Source of the DNA: Saccopteryx bilineata
Lineage: Eukaryota > Chordata > Mammalia > Chiroptera > Emballonuridae
DNA length: 64,000 nucleotides
Direction: 5' to 3'
Assembly (NCBI RefSeq): GCF_036850765.1
Contig: NC_089494.1
Coordinates: 4,610,177-4,674,176 of the forward strand
Shown: positions 33,910 through 45,337 of the stretch, piece after piece
Numbering within the stretch: position 1 is the stretch's first letter
Layout of the letters: every line of letters starts with the position of its first letter
The notes under the pieces: generated by a model
The model's database searches: none
Told to the model about the DNA's origin: nothing
Seen by the model: the letters and a program-made list of their open reading frames with translations, nothing else
Position numbers and translations under genes: made by a program

Positions 33910-34294
33910 TTTGTTTTTTTGGGGGTTTTTTTTGTATTTTTTCTGAAGCTGGAAACGGGGAGGCAGTCAGAGAGACTCCCGCATGTGTCCAACCGGGTTC
34001 CACCCAGCACGCCCACCAGGGGGCGATGCTCTGCCCATCTGGGCGTCACTCTGTTGTGACCAGAGCCACTCTAGCGCCTGAGGCAGAGGCCACAGAGCCA
34101 TCCTCAGTGCCCGGGCCAACTTTGCTCCAATGGAGCCTCGGCTGCGGGAGGGGAAGAGAGAGACAGAGAGGAAGGAGAGGGGGAGGGGTGGAGAAGCAGA
34201 TGGGCGCTTCTCCTGTGTGCCCTGGCCGGGAATCGAACCCGGGACTTCTGCACGCCAGGCCGACACTCTACCACTGAGCCAACCAGCCAGGGCC
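33910..34294 (-). mobile_element. Bat long SINE (type A) with an intact CTCF-like core
   Basis: The reverse complement is a full-length type A SINE with head ending at 34294. Target duplication TCAGTGCCTGTTTT/TCGGTGCCTGTTTT lies at 33896-33909 and 34295-34308. The core CCACCAGGGGGCG is on the plus strand at 34013-34025. Confidence 0.93.
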
Positions 34295-34308
34295 TCGGTG
34301 CCTGTTTT

Positions 34309-35524
34309 GAAGAGTGTCAGGAGTGAAAAGGAGAGGAATGTCCGTGCCCCTGTGAAAACACCCCCACCTTCTTGCGGAAGGCCGGTGCTCAGCCTTGCAG
34401 TGATGCGGGGGCGTGTGAACAAAGGGCGGGGGTGGGGAGAACCCGGCCTTTACCCCCCAGGATGCCCGGCAGTCTGTGATGCTTGACTCAAGTCTTAACC
34501 ACTGAGTAAAACTCGACCAGGAGTAATCTGACCTCAGGTGCTGCGTTCACCTCATGGGTGGGGGTGGGGGTCACCGGTACATGTGATGTCACTGCCTTCT
34601 TGAAGAGCTCAGATGTTGATTGTGTAAGACCCATTCCCGGACCTGTGGGAGGTCCTTCCCCGTTCTAACATAAAGTCACCTCTGGTTTGGGGACCGTGGC
34701 ACTCTGAGCCCATGCTCCAGCTGCTCTGTTGACAGTGCTCCCTGTCGGGGGCCGGGTCTCACGGCGTTTGGTGGCCTGGGTCCCCTCTACTGTCCTACTT
34801 CTTCCGAGGGCCCCTTGAGTTTCCAGCCGTTCAGGTCCCTCTCTGAAAGCCTGTCCAGTTAGCCAGGGTGCCTTCTCTCCTATTTTCTTGTGGCTTTTGT
34901 TTTGCACACAAATTCCTCCACACGCTGCCTGGGGCAGGGGCAGGGGCAGGGGCGGGGGAGTTCAGGGAGAAACAGGCAATAACATGTTCTGGGCCTGTGA
35001 CAACCACCCGCTGTGCAGAGTCCTGATCTCCCTTCCCGAGTGGGAAACCCCCCCCCCCCCCCCGCCCTGCTGATGGGCATCTCAGCCAGGCCTGGCCTTG
35101 ACCCGTGACTGCTCTCCTGCCTCAGGGCGTCTCGCCTGGATGTTTTTTGGAGAGTCCTCATGTCTGACACTTGTCCTCGCACGGCAAGTCTTTCTGCTAC
35201 TACGGGGCTGCGCCCCCTTGAAGGGCGCGTCAGGGGGCGGCCGTGACCTTTCACAGGGTCCCGGCAGCCTTCCCTCTGAGCTGTTTGATTTTCTGTAGCC
35301 ACTTGGCTTCCCTGTCCAACCACGAACGGCGGTTTCCCTGCCGACTTTACTGTAGACTCGGATGCCCCCCTCACACCCCCCAGCCCCCCGAGAAGGAAAG
35401 GAGGTCCTTCCTGGCGAAGCTGCGGAGAGGGTGGATCTGTGAGGTGTCGGACGCCAGGACTTTCTGATCTGTCAGCAGCCAGGGTCATGTTGACAGATCG
35501 TCTTCCTTGCTGCCCCCATAAGAA
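34309..35524. other. Intergenic DNA with G/C-run tracts
   Basis: Contains (GGGGCA)n at about 34933-34957, capable of forming a G-quadruplex, and an 18-base C run at about 35048-35062. No gene seen. Confidence 0.45.
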
Positions 35525-35812
35525 CAGTTAACCCCGGGCACCCCTCTCTTCCTGTGTATACAGTTGGCCCCGGGCACCCCTCTCTTCCTGTGTATACAGT
35601 TGGCCCCGGGCACCCCTCTCTTCCTGTGTATACAGTTGGCCCCGGGCACCCCTCTCTTCCTGTGTATACAGTTGGCCCCGGGCACCCCTCTCTTCCTGTG
35701 TATACAGTTGGCCCCGGGCACCCCTCTCTTCCTGTGTATACAGTTGGACCCGGGCACCCCTCTCTTCCTGTGTATACAGTTGGACCCGGGCACCCCTCTC
35801 TTCCTGTGTATA
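35525..35812. repeat. 36-bp minisatellite, 8 copies
   Basis: Exactly eight contiguous units, CAGTTGGCCCCGGGCACCCC plus TCTCTTCCTGTGTATA. Only the first (TTAACC) and the last two (TTGGACC) differ, each at one or two bases. The unit is 12 codons, so frames stay open on both strands; these are not genes. Confidence 0.97.
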
Positions 35813-36073
35813 CATCTTTCCTGGCCCTTAGACCTCAGCTGCTCCTCAGTATTGTTTCAGATGCCTGCTAAACTGCCACCATTGCTCCCGTCTCTGAAAG
35901 AAATCTCTCTCTCCGGTTTAATCCTCCCAAGTCTGACTTAGCTGATTCCTTCTTGATTTTCTGAGCAGAGACTATTTTTAAAGGCACAGGTATTTCAAGC
36001 TTTTTGAATTTGCAACAATTTCATGGAGTTGTTTCACTTTAACCCAGCATTTGTTTCATTAGAGATTGCCCTT

Positions 36074-36200
36074 TCCTTCCTTCCTTCCTTCCTTCCTTCC
36101 TTCCTTCCTTCCTTCCTTCCTCTTTCCCTCCCTCCCTCCCTTCCTTCCTTCCTTCCTTCCTTCCTTCCTTCCTTCCTTCCTTCCTTCCTTCCTTCCTTCT
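36074..36200. repeat. (TTCC)n microsatellite
   Basis: About 127 bases of TTCC units with a short CCCTCCCT interruption in the middle. Long polypurine/polypyrimidine tract. Confidence 0.97.
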
Positions 36201-37111
36201 CTTTCTTTTTTTGTTACTAAACATCTACCACCCCCTGAAGGTGAATCACGTGGTCGGGTCTCTGAGGTCTAAAGCCAGGACCAGAGCCTTTGTAAATGAA
36301 TACATCCACAGCCAACTTGGACCCCGGGGAACCACATGATTCAGGCTCAGTCCCACCGGCTTTCTCGTGGGCAGGACCAGGCGGCATGGACCTGTCACCA
36401 CCGGCTCCCCAGGCTCAGGGCCACCTTCTAAAGCTGGAACGAACCCTCTGCGGTGAAGGCAGACTCGGTGGCCTCCCAGCTTACACGCAGAAAATGTTGT
36501 GCCCGTCAAGATCTAAGGTCTCCTCTAGCCTCAGCCTCACCTGCATCACAGGTGTGCGCGTTTAAACGTCAGCTGTGTCTGCGTAGCTCAAGGTTAAGCT
36601 GTAGCAGCCGGCAGGCCGCAGCTGCCCACGCCGCTCACGGGCGGCTAAGGCACCTGCTCGCTCCTGGTTGCGCTCACCTGCGCGGAGACGCAGGCCCCCA
36701 GGCAGCCCCCACCTCCCCTGACTTGGCTAGGTCCGTCGCAGCTGGGAAGCGTTTGCTAAGGTGTGAGTGGCCCGTGCCTGCTCAAGGTCAGGGCCTGCTG
36801 CCCTTCCTACTGAAATACAAAATGACCCAAAGCTGTCTGGACCAGAGATTTGACCAAGGTCAAAAATCTCACTTGGATCTTCCGAAAGCTGCCCCTTCCA
36901 GAAATCTGCCAGGCCTGCTCTCACTGAAGGCCCTCCTGACCCATGTTCTTTGCAACCCCAGAGGTCCTCCTGAACCTAATCGGGGCTGAGGGTTGCAGCT
37001 CAGCAGGAGAGCCACCTGCTCAGTCCCAGGCACAGGCAAGGGGACAGCGCCCCTCTGGCCGCAGGTGCGACTCTGGACCTGGACGTTGAGATGGGGAGGG
37101 GCCGACCAGAA
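36201..37111. other. Intergenic DNA, no gene supported
   Basis: A moderately GC-rich part around 36600-36720. Open frames of up to 178 codons have no recognisable domain and no splice context. Confidence 0.4.
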
Positions 37112-37363
37112 CCCCTGCTCTTTGGTGGCAGAAACAGGGTCGGGCCGGCTGCGCAAGCCGGTGCTCTTCCCCTCACTGCCCAGTCCGGTCACTGACCCCT
37201 GCTCTTTGGTGGCAGAAGCAGGGTCGGGCCGGCTGCGCAAGCCGGTGCTCTTCCCCTCACTGCCCAGTCCGGTCACTGACCCCTGCTCTTTGGTGGCAGA
37301 AGCAGAGGCGGGCTGGCTGCGCAAGCCGGTGCTCTTCCCCTCACTGCCCAGTCCGGTCACTGA
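37112..37363. repeat. 84-bp tandem repeat, 3 copies
   Basis: Units begin CCCCTGCTCTTTGGTGGCAG and start at 37112, 37196 and 37280. They are nearly identical apart from a few changes in the third copy. A 28-codon unit again leaves long open frames on both strands. Confidence 0.95.
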
Positions 37364-38524
37364 CCCCAGCTCCCTTGGGAAAAGTGACAGGCAGGAGGAG
37401 GAGGAACCAGAGTGTTTAGGGGAAATCCTGCTCGTGGAAACCAGCGCAGCCGTGGAAAAGCTTCTAAATGTGGTGGTGGTCGTCGTTATAACCATTGTCA
37501 CCCTGGAGGCGACATTGACTGCCTCTTGGGGTTTTACCCCCATATTGAGGTCATCACTGCTAAGTCCTAGGTTAGGTGGGCGTCACATCACCCGGGCACC
37601 TGAACTCCGGGATTTCCAAACGCTCTTATCTGCCGTGTTAACTCGAATGGCGCGCACGCCGCTCTTCCTCCTGCAATGCAATTAGCGGCTGTGACATTGG
37701 CGAAGGCTTCAATGTCAACCAAGTGTAATTTTAGAAATGAAATTCAGCAGAACACAAGCATCTTAACTCATCTGACCCCTTTGGCGGTCGGTCATAACCT
37801 TCGGAGAACTGACAACCGCAGTTAGAACCCTTTTCATTCTGTTCTGTGTCCTTGGCTTTGTGATCAAAGCACAGGGCAAAGGTGGCTTATTCGTTCCTGA
37901 CAGAAGTGGAGCCCCTACACCTGTTTTAAGTCATGGCGTTGGAGGAGGAGATCCATGATGTGCACCCCTGAGGAGTGTCCGTGAGCCCCAGGGTTACAGG
38001 ATTAACTGGGGGGGGGCATCTGGGAAATGGATTCTGCTGTCATTTCCGTGACACTTGTTGCTTCTCTCATGTATTTCCCAAGAGAAGGCTAAAATGAACC
38101 CAAGGGTGTTGAATTGAGATCAGAGGGATGAGTATGTAATCTCGTGATTTTATAGAGATATGTCGATGCAGAGACATATAGGTGTCTATATACACATGGG
38201 TTTCTCCATATACGTCTATTTTTCTGCTGAGAGAGCCTGGAAGCAATAACACCCCCAGCAGCACTGAGCACACCCCGTGCCCACATCTTGGTCTCTAAAC
38301 ACCATCGTCCCCAATGACAGGAGCCAGGGGAAGGTGCCAATCCCAACGCCAGGGCAGGGAAAATACAAAGATGAGCCTAGAACAACAGCTTGTAGTGTCC
38401 AAAAGGTAAGGAAGTGCTCGAAAAGGAGGAGTGCTCGCCGAAAGAACACAGGAATCACCACGAAGGAACCCCACGTGGCCAAAGCGGAAACATTGGAGCA
38501 ACGACATGGATGGTGATAGTATTG
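37364..38524. other. Intergenic DNA, no gene seen
   Basis: AT-richer from 37700. The stretch 37720-37870 is non-repetitive and could be conserved. A G run lies at about 38009-38015. Confidence 0.4.
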
Positions 38525-38539
38525 AAATTTCAACACATA

Positions 38540-38881
38540 GCCTGACCAGGCAGTGGCGCAGTGGATAGAGCGTCGGACTGGGATGCGGAAGACCCAGGTT
38601 TGAGACCCCGAGTTCACTAGCTTGAACGCGGGCTCATCTGGTTTGAGCAAAAGCTCACCAGCTTGAGCCCAAGGTCACTGGCTTGAGCAAAGGGTTAATC
38701 GGTCTGTAGCCCCACGGTCAAGGCACATATGAGAAGGCAATCAATGAACAACTCAGGTGTCACAGTGCACAACGAAAAACTAATGATTGAGGCTTCTCAT
38801 CTCTTCGTTCCTGTCTGTCTGTCCCTGTCTATCTCTCTCTCTGACTCTCTCTCTGTCTCTGTAAAATAAATAAATAAAAAA
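38540..38881 (+). mobile_element. Bat long SINE of type C, full length
   Basis: The head 'gcctgaccaggcagtggcgcagtggatagagcgtcgg' has a B box-like GGTTTGAGACC. Three or four copies of an internal 'gctcaccagcttgagc' motif follow, then 'tcaaggcacatatgagaaggcaatcaatg' and a CT-rich and AAATAAAT tail. Target duplication AAATTTCAACACATA/AAATTTAACACATA lies at 38525-38539 and 38882-38895. Confidence 0.92.
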
Positions 38882-39060
38882 AAATTTAACACATAGAATG
38901 AGATTAAAAGCCAAGTTCATATTGGCATAAATAACTGAATAAGTAAGGAAATAAACGGAGGAGAGGGACAGCTCTCCCCCCCCAAAGAGAATTGTAATGA
39001 CTAAATAAAGACAACATGAGGGAGATGGAGAATGACCGTTAGGCAAACACCTCAATAATA

Positions 39061-39612
39061 ATTGTTGCGGGCAAGGCCGCCGCCGCTAAAGTTAGTGGGA
39101 GAAAGTGTGCGTCGTCTCAGAGTGTCTCCCCCAAGAGTCTCATCCGCTACCAGGAAGAGAGAGTGACTTTAAATGGGGAAACCCAGGAGGCAGCAACTTC
39201 CGCAGAGGAGCCGGGCACGCATCACAATGAGTAACGAGCATCAGCCTCATGAAGCCCTTGGTAAGAGGCATTGAAAAGACATGACATCATTTTTGCTGTA
39301 GCCTTGCTAACATGGTGCAACCTTGCTCCAGGTCATGAAAAAAAAAACGAAACCAAAAACAAAAACATCGACTAAACCTTCACTGAGAAACATTTTACAG
39401 AGTAACGTATCAGCATTCTCCCTAAGTGTCAATCATGGTCGTGAAAGACAGGGAAGGACTAAGGAACTGTCAGAAGGTGAGGAGACTAACCACCAAAAAC
39501 CGACACAGTCTGGGGACCCCGGGTCAGATCCCGGCGCAGAAAAAGAATCAGCGGACAAAATCGGTGCCGTTCTAATAAAGTCTGCAGCTCAGTGAATGCC
39601 GTCCTAAGCGAA
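39061..39612 (+). mobile_element. Probable old L1 (L1M) 3' UTR fragment
   Basis: The text 'gtcaatcatggtcgtgaaagacagggaaggactaaggaactgtcagaaggtgaggagactaaccac' and 'gaccccgggtcagatcccggcgcagaaaaagaa' parallels the L1M 3' UTR ('aaagactgaggaactgttccagatt..ggagactaa..gatcctgg..tggaaaaag'). An A-rich tract at 39339-39365 may mark a second junction. The left border is uncertain. Confidence 0.5.
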
Positions 39613-40725
39613 GTTCCTTCCCTGGTCTTGGCTAGATGAGGGCTGTGTGAGCATGAGCAGGGAGCAGGGTACGCTACGCTCACAACTGGTTTGGTTGAAC
39701 GTCTCCAGATTAATTCAAAACGTGGAGCTTAAAGGGAGACAGTTTCCCTCCCACACCGTTTTATGCAGGGGCAGATCCAGATTTCGTGGTGCCTGATGCT
39801 TGTACGATTTTGGACGGCCTCCTGAAGAAGGAGAATACACAATTATGAATACAAAACGAGACACAAAAGCACGTGTTTATTTATAAAGACTAAAACAAGT
39901 GCAATAGATTTTCAATTGCTCATAATTTTGCCTTTGAGTCACTCTGGTCCTGCAAACGCTGACTTATAGAAAGAAAAAAAAATGCTATGTTTTTGACGAG
40001 AGCCTTGTTTGCTTGGGCCAGTTGGCTGTGTGGGTAGCAATTTTGCATGCTGGTTCATCCAGAACCAGCCGACTTCATAAGGACATGATGTTTCAGATAC
40101 ATGAAAACATGATCCAAATGGTGGGGGTGCATAAAAGATGAGTCTTTTACACACACACACACACACACAGACGTGCCTATTGTTTGTACTACTGCTACAG
40201 GTTGAGCAACTTGCATAGAAATTCTGATAAATTCTGTGCATGCAATTCCCATGGTAAAGACCCACTCCTGCGGGTCTCTTTGGAGCTCCCTGGTTACAGC
40301 CCCGATAAGAGAGCACTTCCACATCATAGGCATCCTTGTCATTTTACACATGTCATGACTGGAAGGGTTTTCCACAGTCTAGCTACTGTGGAAACTTAGT
40401 TCTGCTCCTCTGCACACACGCTTGTGAGGTTGGGAACCCAGGAGCACCTTCATGTCACCCTGAAGTGATCAATCCAGGTCAATCCATCAGGGTGGGTCGC
40501 GGAGCGGCTAGAAATACAGTAAACTGTGTACAAAACCGTGAGCCAGATAGATACATCCGTTAACCCCCAACTAACTACTGTCTATCGCCGAGGTAACTTC
40601 CTCTCAGTCTGAGACCCCAAACTGCCCATTCCCCGGAGTGTCAGGGGCCTGAGAGAAGTTGATGGAGGTAAGCAGAGCAGAGAGAGAAGAGACTGGCTCG
40701 TACTCAAGTGCTGGGGAGACGTCTT
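39613..40725. other. Intergenic DNA, no gene seen
   Basis: A (CA)n tract lies at about 40149-40169. Sequence around 39770-40060 is AT-rich and single copy. Confidence 0.4.
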
Positions 40726-40899
40726 AGTCGGAAAGGGGAAAGAGAGGAGCATCAGCTCATTGTTCCACTTAGTTGTGCACCCCGTTGGTCGCCTCCCCCA
40801 TGTGCCCCGACCGGGGTTTGAACCAGCGACCCCGGATAAACTAGCAACCATGTTGCTCCAGAAGGATGCTCTATCTACATCGCCACCGGCCGGGGCCTA
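40726..40899 (-). mobile_element. Short bat tRNA-derived SINE (type D), diverged
   Basis: The reverse complement starts GCCCCGGCCGGTGGCGATG and has B box GGTTCAAACCCC and 'cggggcacatg'. Flanks AGACGTCTT and AGACATCTT form a degraded target duplication. Confidence 0.8.
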
Positions 40900-42840
40900 A
40901 GACATCTTCCATTTGCCACATGTTACCGGGCCCCTCCCTGGGCCCCGGCAAGCAAAGAGCCTCCGAACCTTCAACGCCTCTCCTCAAACCTCCGCTTGCT
41001 CCCACATTCCGATCCTACTGCCCAAACTGGCCCTTTCCAGACGTTTGGCCAGCAAGTCCTTGTTTCTCATCGACTCCCCCTTTTTTTTTCTAGTCGCAAA
41101 AATGATTCTGGGATCACCTCTGTCTCTTTGGCTTCCTTTGTTGTTCTCTTCAAGCCCCAGTGACCAGGAGTCCTTTCCCCAAAGGACCTAGTGAGGAGGG
41201 GGGAGGCGGAGCAGCAGGTGTGTCTCTGTTCTACACTAATAGCTCGGTGTCTGTTGTAGCCACAACCGAGGACTGAGGCTTCACACCTGCCAGGGGCCGG
41301 GTGATTTCTGTGCCTCATCCCACCGACAACTCCCAGTGACTCCGCGAGACAGACCGTTCCAATCGTTCAACTCTTTCAGCCTCGTTAGGGCATGAGCAGC
41401 TATGGGGCAGCAATAGACTTGCTCCGGTGATTAAGGCAGCCTCCCAGAGGCGGACGGATGTGGCCGGCAAAGACCCTCTGGCTGTGGGAGAATAGAGTGG
41501 GGGGAGAGCCCTGGGGGAGGGTGGGGGGACTGACACAGGAGTTCAGGCGAAGAGATGAGGTCAGGGGCTCCTCACCAAGTGGTGCAGAGAAGAGGAGGGG
41601 CAGACAGTGGTAGAAAATTAGGTATATTTCCTGAAACATCTGAGAGCTTACCAGTGAAGACATGTTTGTGAGGCAGTCACTAGGAATAGGGACGTGGCCG
41701 CCGCAGACTGGCCGTGCTGCTCACACGATAGGCCTTTCCTGGTGGGGAGGGTAGAGGAGCGGGTGACCGGACCGTGGAATCCCACGGGCGTTCCCGGAGG
41801 TTCTGAGAGCCGTCACTGGGGTTAAGAGCTCACGCTGCTGTGTCCTGCATTCTAGTTCATACAGCCATGCATGGTGGCTGGAAAGGTATACCCCCAGGGT
41901 GTTGACAGATTGACCAATGTCAACACATAGGATGGTTTCCCATAGTGCTTGGCCTTGTCCTGGTCCACATTGGGAAAACCCCAAACCCTTTACTCACTGG
42001 GGGGACAGCCTCCTCTCTGGGGACGGGTCCGAGCCACAGTCCCAGAGCTCAGATCAGCCGTGGCCCTGGCGCTGTGCGCAGTCCCCCTCCCCGCTGTCAC
42101 GGACGCCCCAGCGGCCTGTCTCCCCGGCTCCCCCAGGCCAACAACACTCATCAGCTCTTCCTGGTGGTGCAGCCTGGTCTCAGCAAGGTTGGTTCTTCCT
42201 AGAGCCTTGGCTCGTCTCTTAGCAGTGACCTTGCTATGACAACTCCCAGAGACATCGTCAAAGGCTCTGCTTCCCTCCAAATGAGACATCCGGTGGACAC
42301 CGAGCTCCTCCACACATTTCAGGCTGCTCTTGGCTTTTGTAACAGATTTCTCTGACGGGGGGGGGGGGGGGGGGGGGAATCGTACATCTCACCTGAGAAG
42401 CCAGGCTTCCTCCCATCTTGGGGCGTTTGCCGACCCCCCCCTCCCCGTGTTCCTGCTGCCTGGAACCACCCTCTTCTCCCTCCCTCCTCCCTTCTCCACA
42501 CTAGTCCTGACTGCTGCCCCACAGGCAAACCCCGCAAGCTTCCCGTTCTGCCCAACTGAGCCCACAGGGTTTCACACAGACTTAGAACGTCTCCCCTCCG
42601 AACGGAAAATGAAAGTTCTTCTTCAGTAAACGCTGGTGGAATATTTAGGGCTGGACGTCAACCTTCCTTGACAATTCCAAAATCCTTCTCCCCGATAAAT
42701 GCTTCCACTGGCGAAGTGGCTGTGAGCGTAGGAGGAAGCCCTTCAGAGTCAGGTCGGGGGTTACGTTCTGGGCTGGGATTCGATTTTCGGTCGGGAGTAG
42801 GACGCATGGTTGAAGTCAGAGCCTTTCTAACTTTGGAAGT
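40900..42840. other. Intergenic DNA, no gene supported
   Basis: Contains a 21-base G run at 42357-42377, one of the two longest in the window. No gene or element was recognised in the rest. Confidence 0.4.
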
Positions 42841-42854
42841 CATTTTTATGGGTT

Positions 42855-43115
42855 ATTTTATTTTATTTTTTGGTCTTTATTTCCTGTGTATTGAATTTAT
42901 TGAGGTGACAATGGTTAACAAAATCCTACAGGCTTCAGGGGCACCTTCACCTACACATCATATGTACGCTGTACTGTGTCCCCCCCCTCCCAAGTCGCGT
43001 CTCCCTCCATCACCGTGAATCCCTCCGACAGCCCCCTCCACGGCTCTCCCCCCCTCCCCCGACAGTCCTCACACTGTTGTTCCCATCCGTGAGTTTTTTT
43101 TCTCTCTCTTGTTTT
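42855..43115. mobile_element. Dispersed retroelement fragment, probably L1-derived
   Basis: The order 'ttgaatttattgaggtgacaatggttaacaaaatcctacaggcttcaggggcacc', 'tgtactgtgtcc', 'caagtcgcgtctccctccatcaccgt' and 'cacactgttgttcccatccgtgag' matches a repeat common in laurasiatherian genomes and usually assigned to L1. Strand not assigned. Confidence 0.55.
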
Positions 43116-43931
43116 TTCCTTTCTGGCTCCATCTCCCCAGCCCCTCCCCCCTCCCCTCCAGCTCCCAACCCTCCCGGCAAGTTATTTTTGTAAGTTCCAG
43201 GAACACCTTCGTGAGTCCTGGGCACGTCTCCTTTCTGATCAGTGGTGTTTCGGCCGGCGGGGGGGGAGAGAGCTGGCCCCCTGGGTCCCGTCCCGTCCCG
43301 TGAAGTCACAGTGGCCCGTGTGCTTTTCCTGGCGAAGGCCAGCTCTTGTGCCCTTAACCACCGTGGTCTTCCCCTGGGGCCCCTTCCAACAGGACGACGT
43401 GGGCACGCAGGTTGCCAGGTGACCCGGAAACAGGCGGGCAGCGGAGTGCGGGGTGGGAAGCTCCCGCCCAGCCGGACAGCCGCTGAGCAGCTCCGCGGGT
43501 GCCTAGTGACGAAGCAGCCCGGGGGGGACAATCTGCTGACGCTCACGTCACGGAAGGGTGTGAGTTCGTTCTCGCCCTCGAGTTTTCTATCTTTAGGCTT
43601 TTCCTTCACGGAGGGAAACACCTGTGGGTGGCCCACCCTCCGTCTCAAGGTGCTGATCTTTTTATTTTTTTCCTCTGCAGAAATCAACACATGGGGGTGG
43701 GGGGGTGGACATGCTACAATGACACGAGAAATAGCCTGACATTTGCAGCCACTAAAAGGTATTAAAGGAGCATAGAGGAGTCATGCTGGAGTCAGATTTT
43801 CTTACTAAATGAAAGCTCAATTGGAAACACTTGCAGTCCCCGAGGTAGCCACAATCGGTAGCCACACTCGAGGGTTTGGGGAACATCCATCCCTTCCGCA
43901 GGTTGTCTGTGTTGTGTGTGAATGAATCAAT
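43116..43931. other. Intergenic DNA, no gene supported
   Basis: GC-rich from 43240 to 43560 with (CCCGT)n near 43297. Open frames have no recognised family. Confidence 0.4.
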
Positions 43932-43948
43932 CAGACATCCTATTTTAT

Positions 43949-44360
43949 TTTACTTTATTATTTTAATTAATTAATTTTTTGGGGGGGCAAAAGAGACAGA
44001 GAGAGTGGGGGAGGCAGGCAGGGACGGATAGACAGACAGACAGGAAGGGAGAGAGATGAGAAGCATCCACTCTTCATTGCAGCACTTTAGTTGGTCATTG
44101 ATTGCTTCTCATACGTGCCTTGATGTGTGGGGGGGTAGAGGGCAGCTCCAATTGAGTGAGTGACCCCTTGCTCAAGTCAGTGACCTTGAGCTTCAAGGCA
44201 ATAACCTTTGGGCTTAAGCCATCAACCATGAGGTCATGTCTATGATCCCACGCCCAAGTTGGATGAGCCCGTGCTCAAGCCGGCGACCTCAAGTTTTCGA
44301 ACCCAGGTCCTCCGTGTCCCAGGTCAACACTGTATCCACTGCGCCACCACCTGATCAGGC
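43949..44360 (-). mobile_element. Bat long SINE of type C
   Basis: The antisense head 'actgtatccactgcgccaccacctgatcaggc' is at the right end, with inner 'gctcaagccggcgacctcaag' and further 20-base repeats, and an AG-rich and AT-rich tail at the left. A perfect 17-bp target duplication CAGACATCCTATTTTAT lies at 43932-43948 and 44361-44377. It interrupts an L1-like text (44378-44450, 'ataatctgctttttttcttagcaaggcattggg'). Confidence 0.94.
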
Positions 44361-44450
44361 CAGACATCCTATTTTATAATCTGCTTTTTTTTCTTAGCAA
44401 GGCATTGGGAATAACTTTCCATGTTGATTCATTTACTTCTTTCTGCAGCT

Positions 44451-45107
44451 ATGATTCTGACCCCAGTTCCAGTGTGTGGATTTCTCCCCCACACATCCAA
44501 GGAACTCTCAGGCACCAGCTGGCGGTCCTGCAGTTGAACTCAAGCCTGACCCGATCTACCTGGAGACAGCATCAGACCCCCCCCCCCCGGTTGAGGGCTC
44601 AGTCCACAGACTGCCCTCCTCCCTGTCCCCAACTTTAGGCACTAATCACAAATCCAGGTTGTCACCTGCGCTTCTGACCAGCTGGCTATGTATCGGACGT
44701 TCCAATGACCCCCTCCTTGGGTCTGATTAATTATCGAGAGCATGTGACCGAGCGGGTCCCGTCATCACCCAGTGGGTCTGTGCTCTGACTTAGGCCTGGT
44801 TTAGCTTCCAGGTCACAAGGTCGATTCCAGGGGAGCAAGCTGAAGGCTCTGGGGGCCAAGGGAGAAGGCCAGACCTGAAGTGCAGCTTAGGGTAGGACCG
44901 GTACGCGTTGAGACCTGTGGTCTGTGGCCACCTGTTCCTACCTGTGCGGCCACACGCGGAGTGTCCCTCCCCTTCTTGCCGAGCCAGATGTGTAAGTAAG
45001 TAGTCGGCAAACGTTCCTGCAGGTGCGATGGCTAAGGAGTTTGCAACACGCTCGCCAGCAGAGCGTACGGAAGCTTCTCGGCCGTGGTGAGTTTCGAGGC
45101 CCTTATT
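44451..45107. other. Intergenic DNA, no gene seen
   Basis: A C run lies near 44578. No recognised gene or element. Confidence 0.4.
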
Positions 45108-45115
45108 CTATAAGG

Positions 45116-45329
45116 CAGTGGTTCTCAACCTTTCTAATGCCGTGACCCCGCAATACAGTTCCTCATGTTGCGGTGACCCCAAACCAAAAAATAATTTTGG
45201 TGGCTACTTCATAACTGTAATTTTGCTACAGTTATGATTTGGAATGTAAATACCTGATATGCATTATGTATTTTCCGATGGCTTTAGGCGACCCCGCTGG
45301 GGTCGTGACCCACAGGTTGAGAACCGCTG
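45116..45329 (+). mobile_element. URR1-like non-autonomous hAT transposon, complete
   Basis: The element is bounded by terminal inverted repeats: CAGTGGTTCTCAACC at the left and the complement of CAGCGGTTCTCAACC at the right. Inner sequence 'tacagttcctcatgttgcggtgacccc' and 'ggtggctacttcataactgtaattttgctacagttatga' closely matches URR1/hAT-Charlie elements known from rodents. Target duplication CTATAAGG/GTATAAGG (7 of 8) lies at 45108-45115 and 45330-45337. At 214 bases it has no transposase and would need one in trans. Confidence 0.9.
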
Positions 45330-45337
45330 GTATAAGG

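Noticed and set aside
35525..35812. Possible CRISPR-like array
   Set aside because: The 36-bp units abut with no unique spacers, and the DNA is mammalian; it is a minisatellite. The same applies to the 34-bp array.
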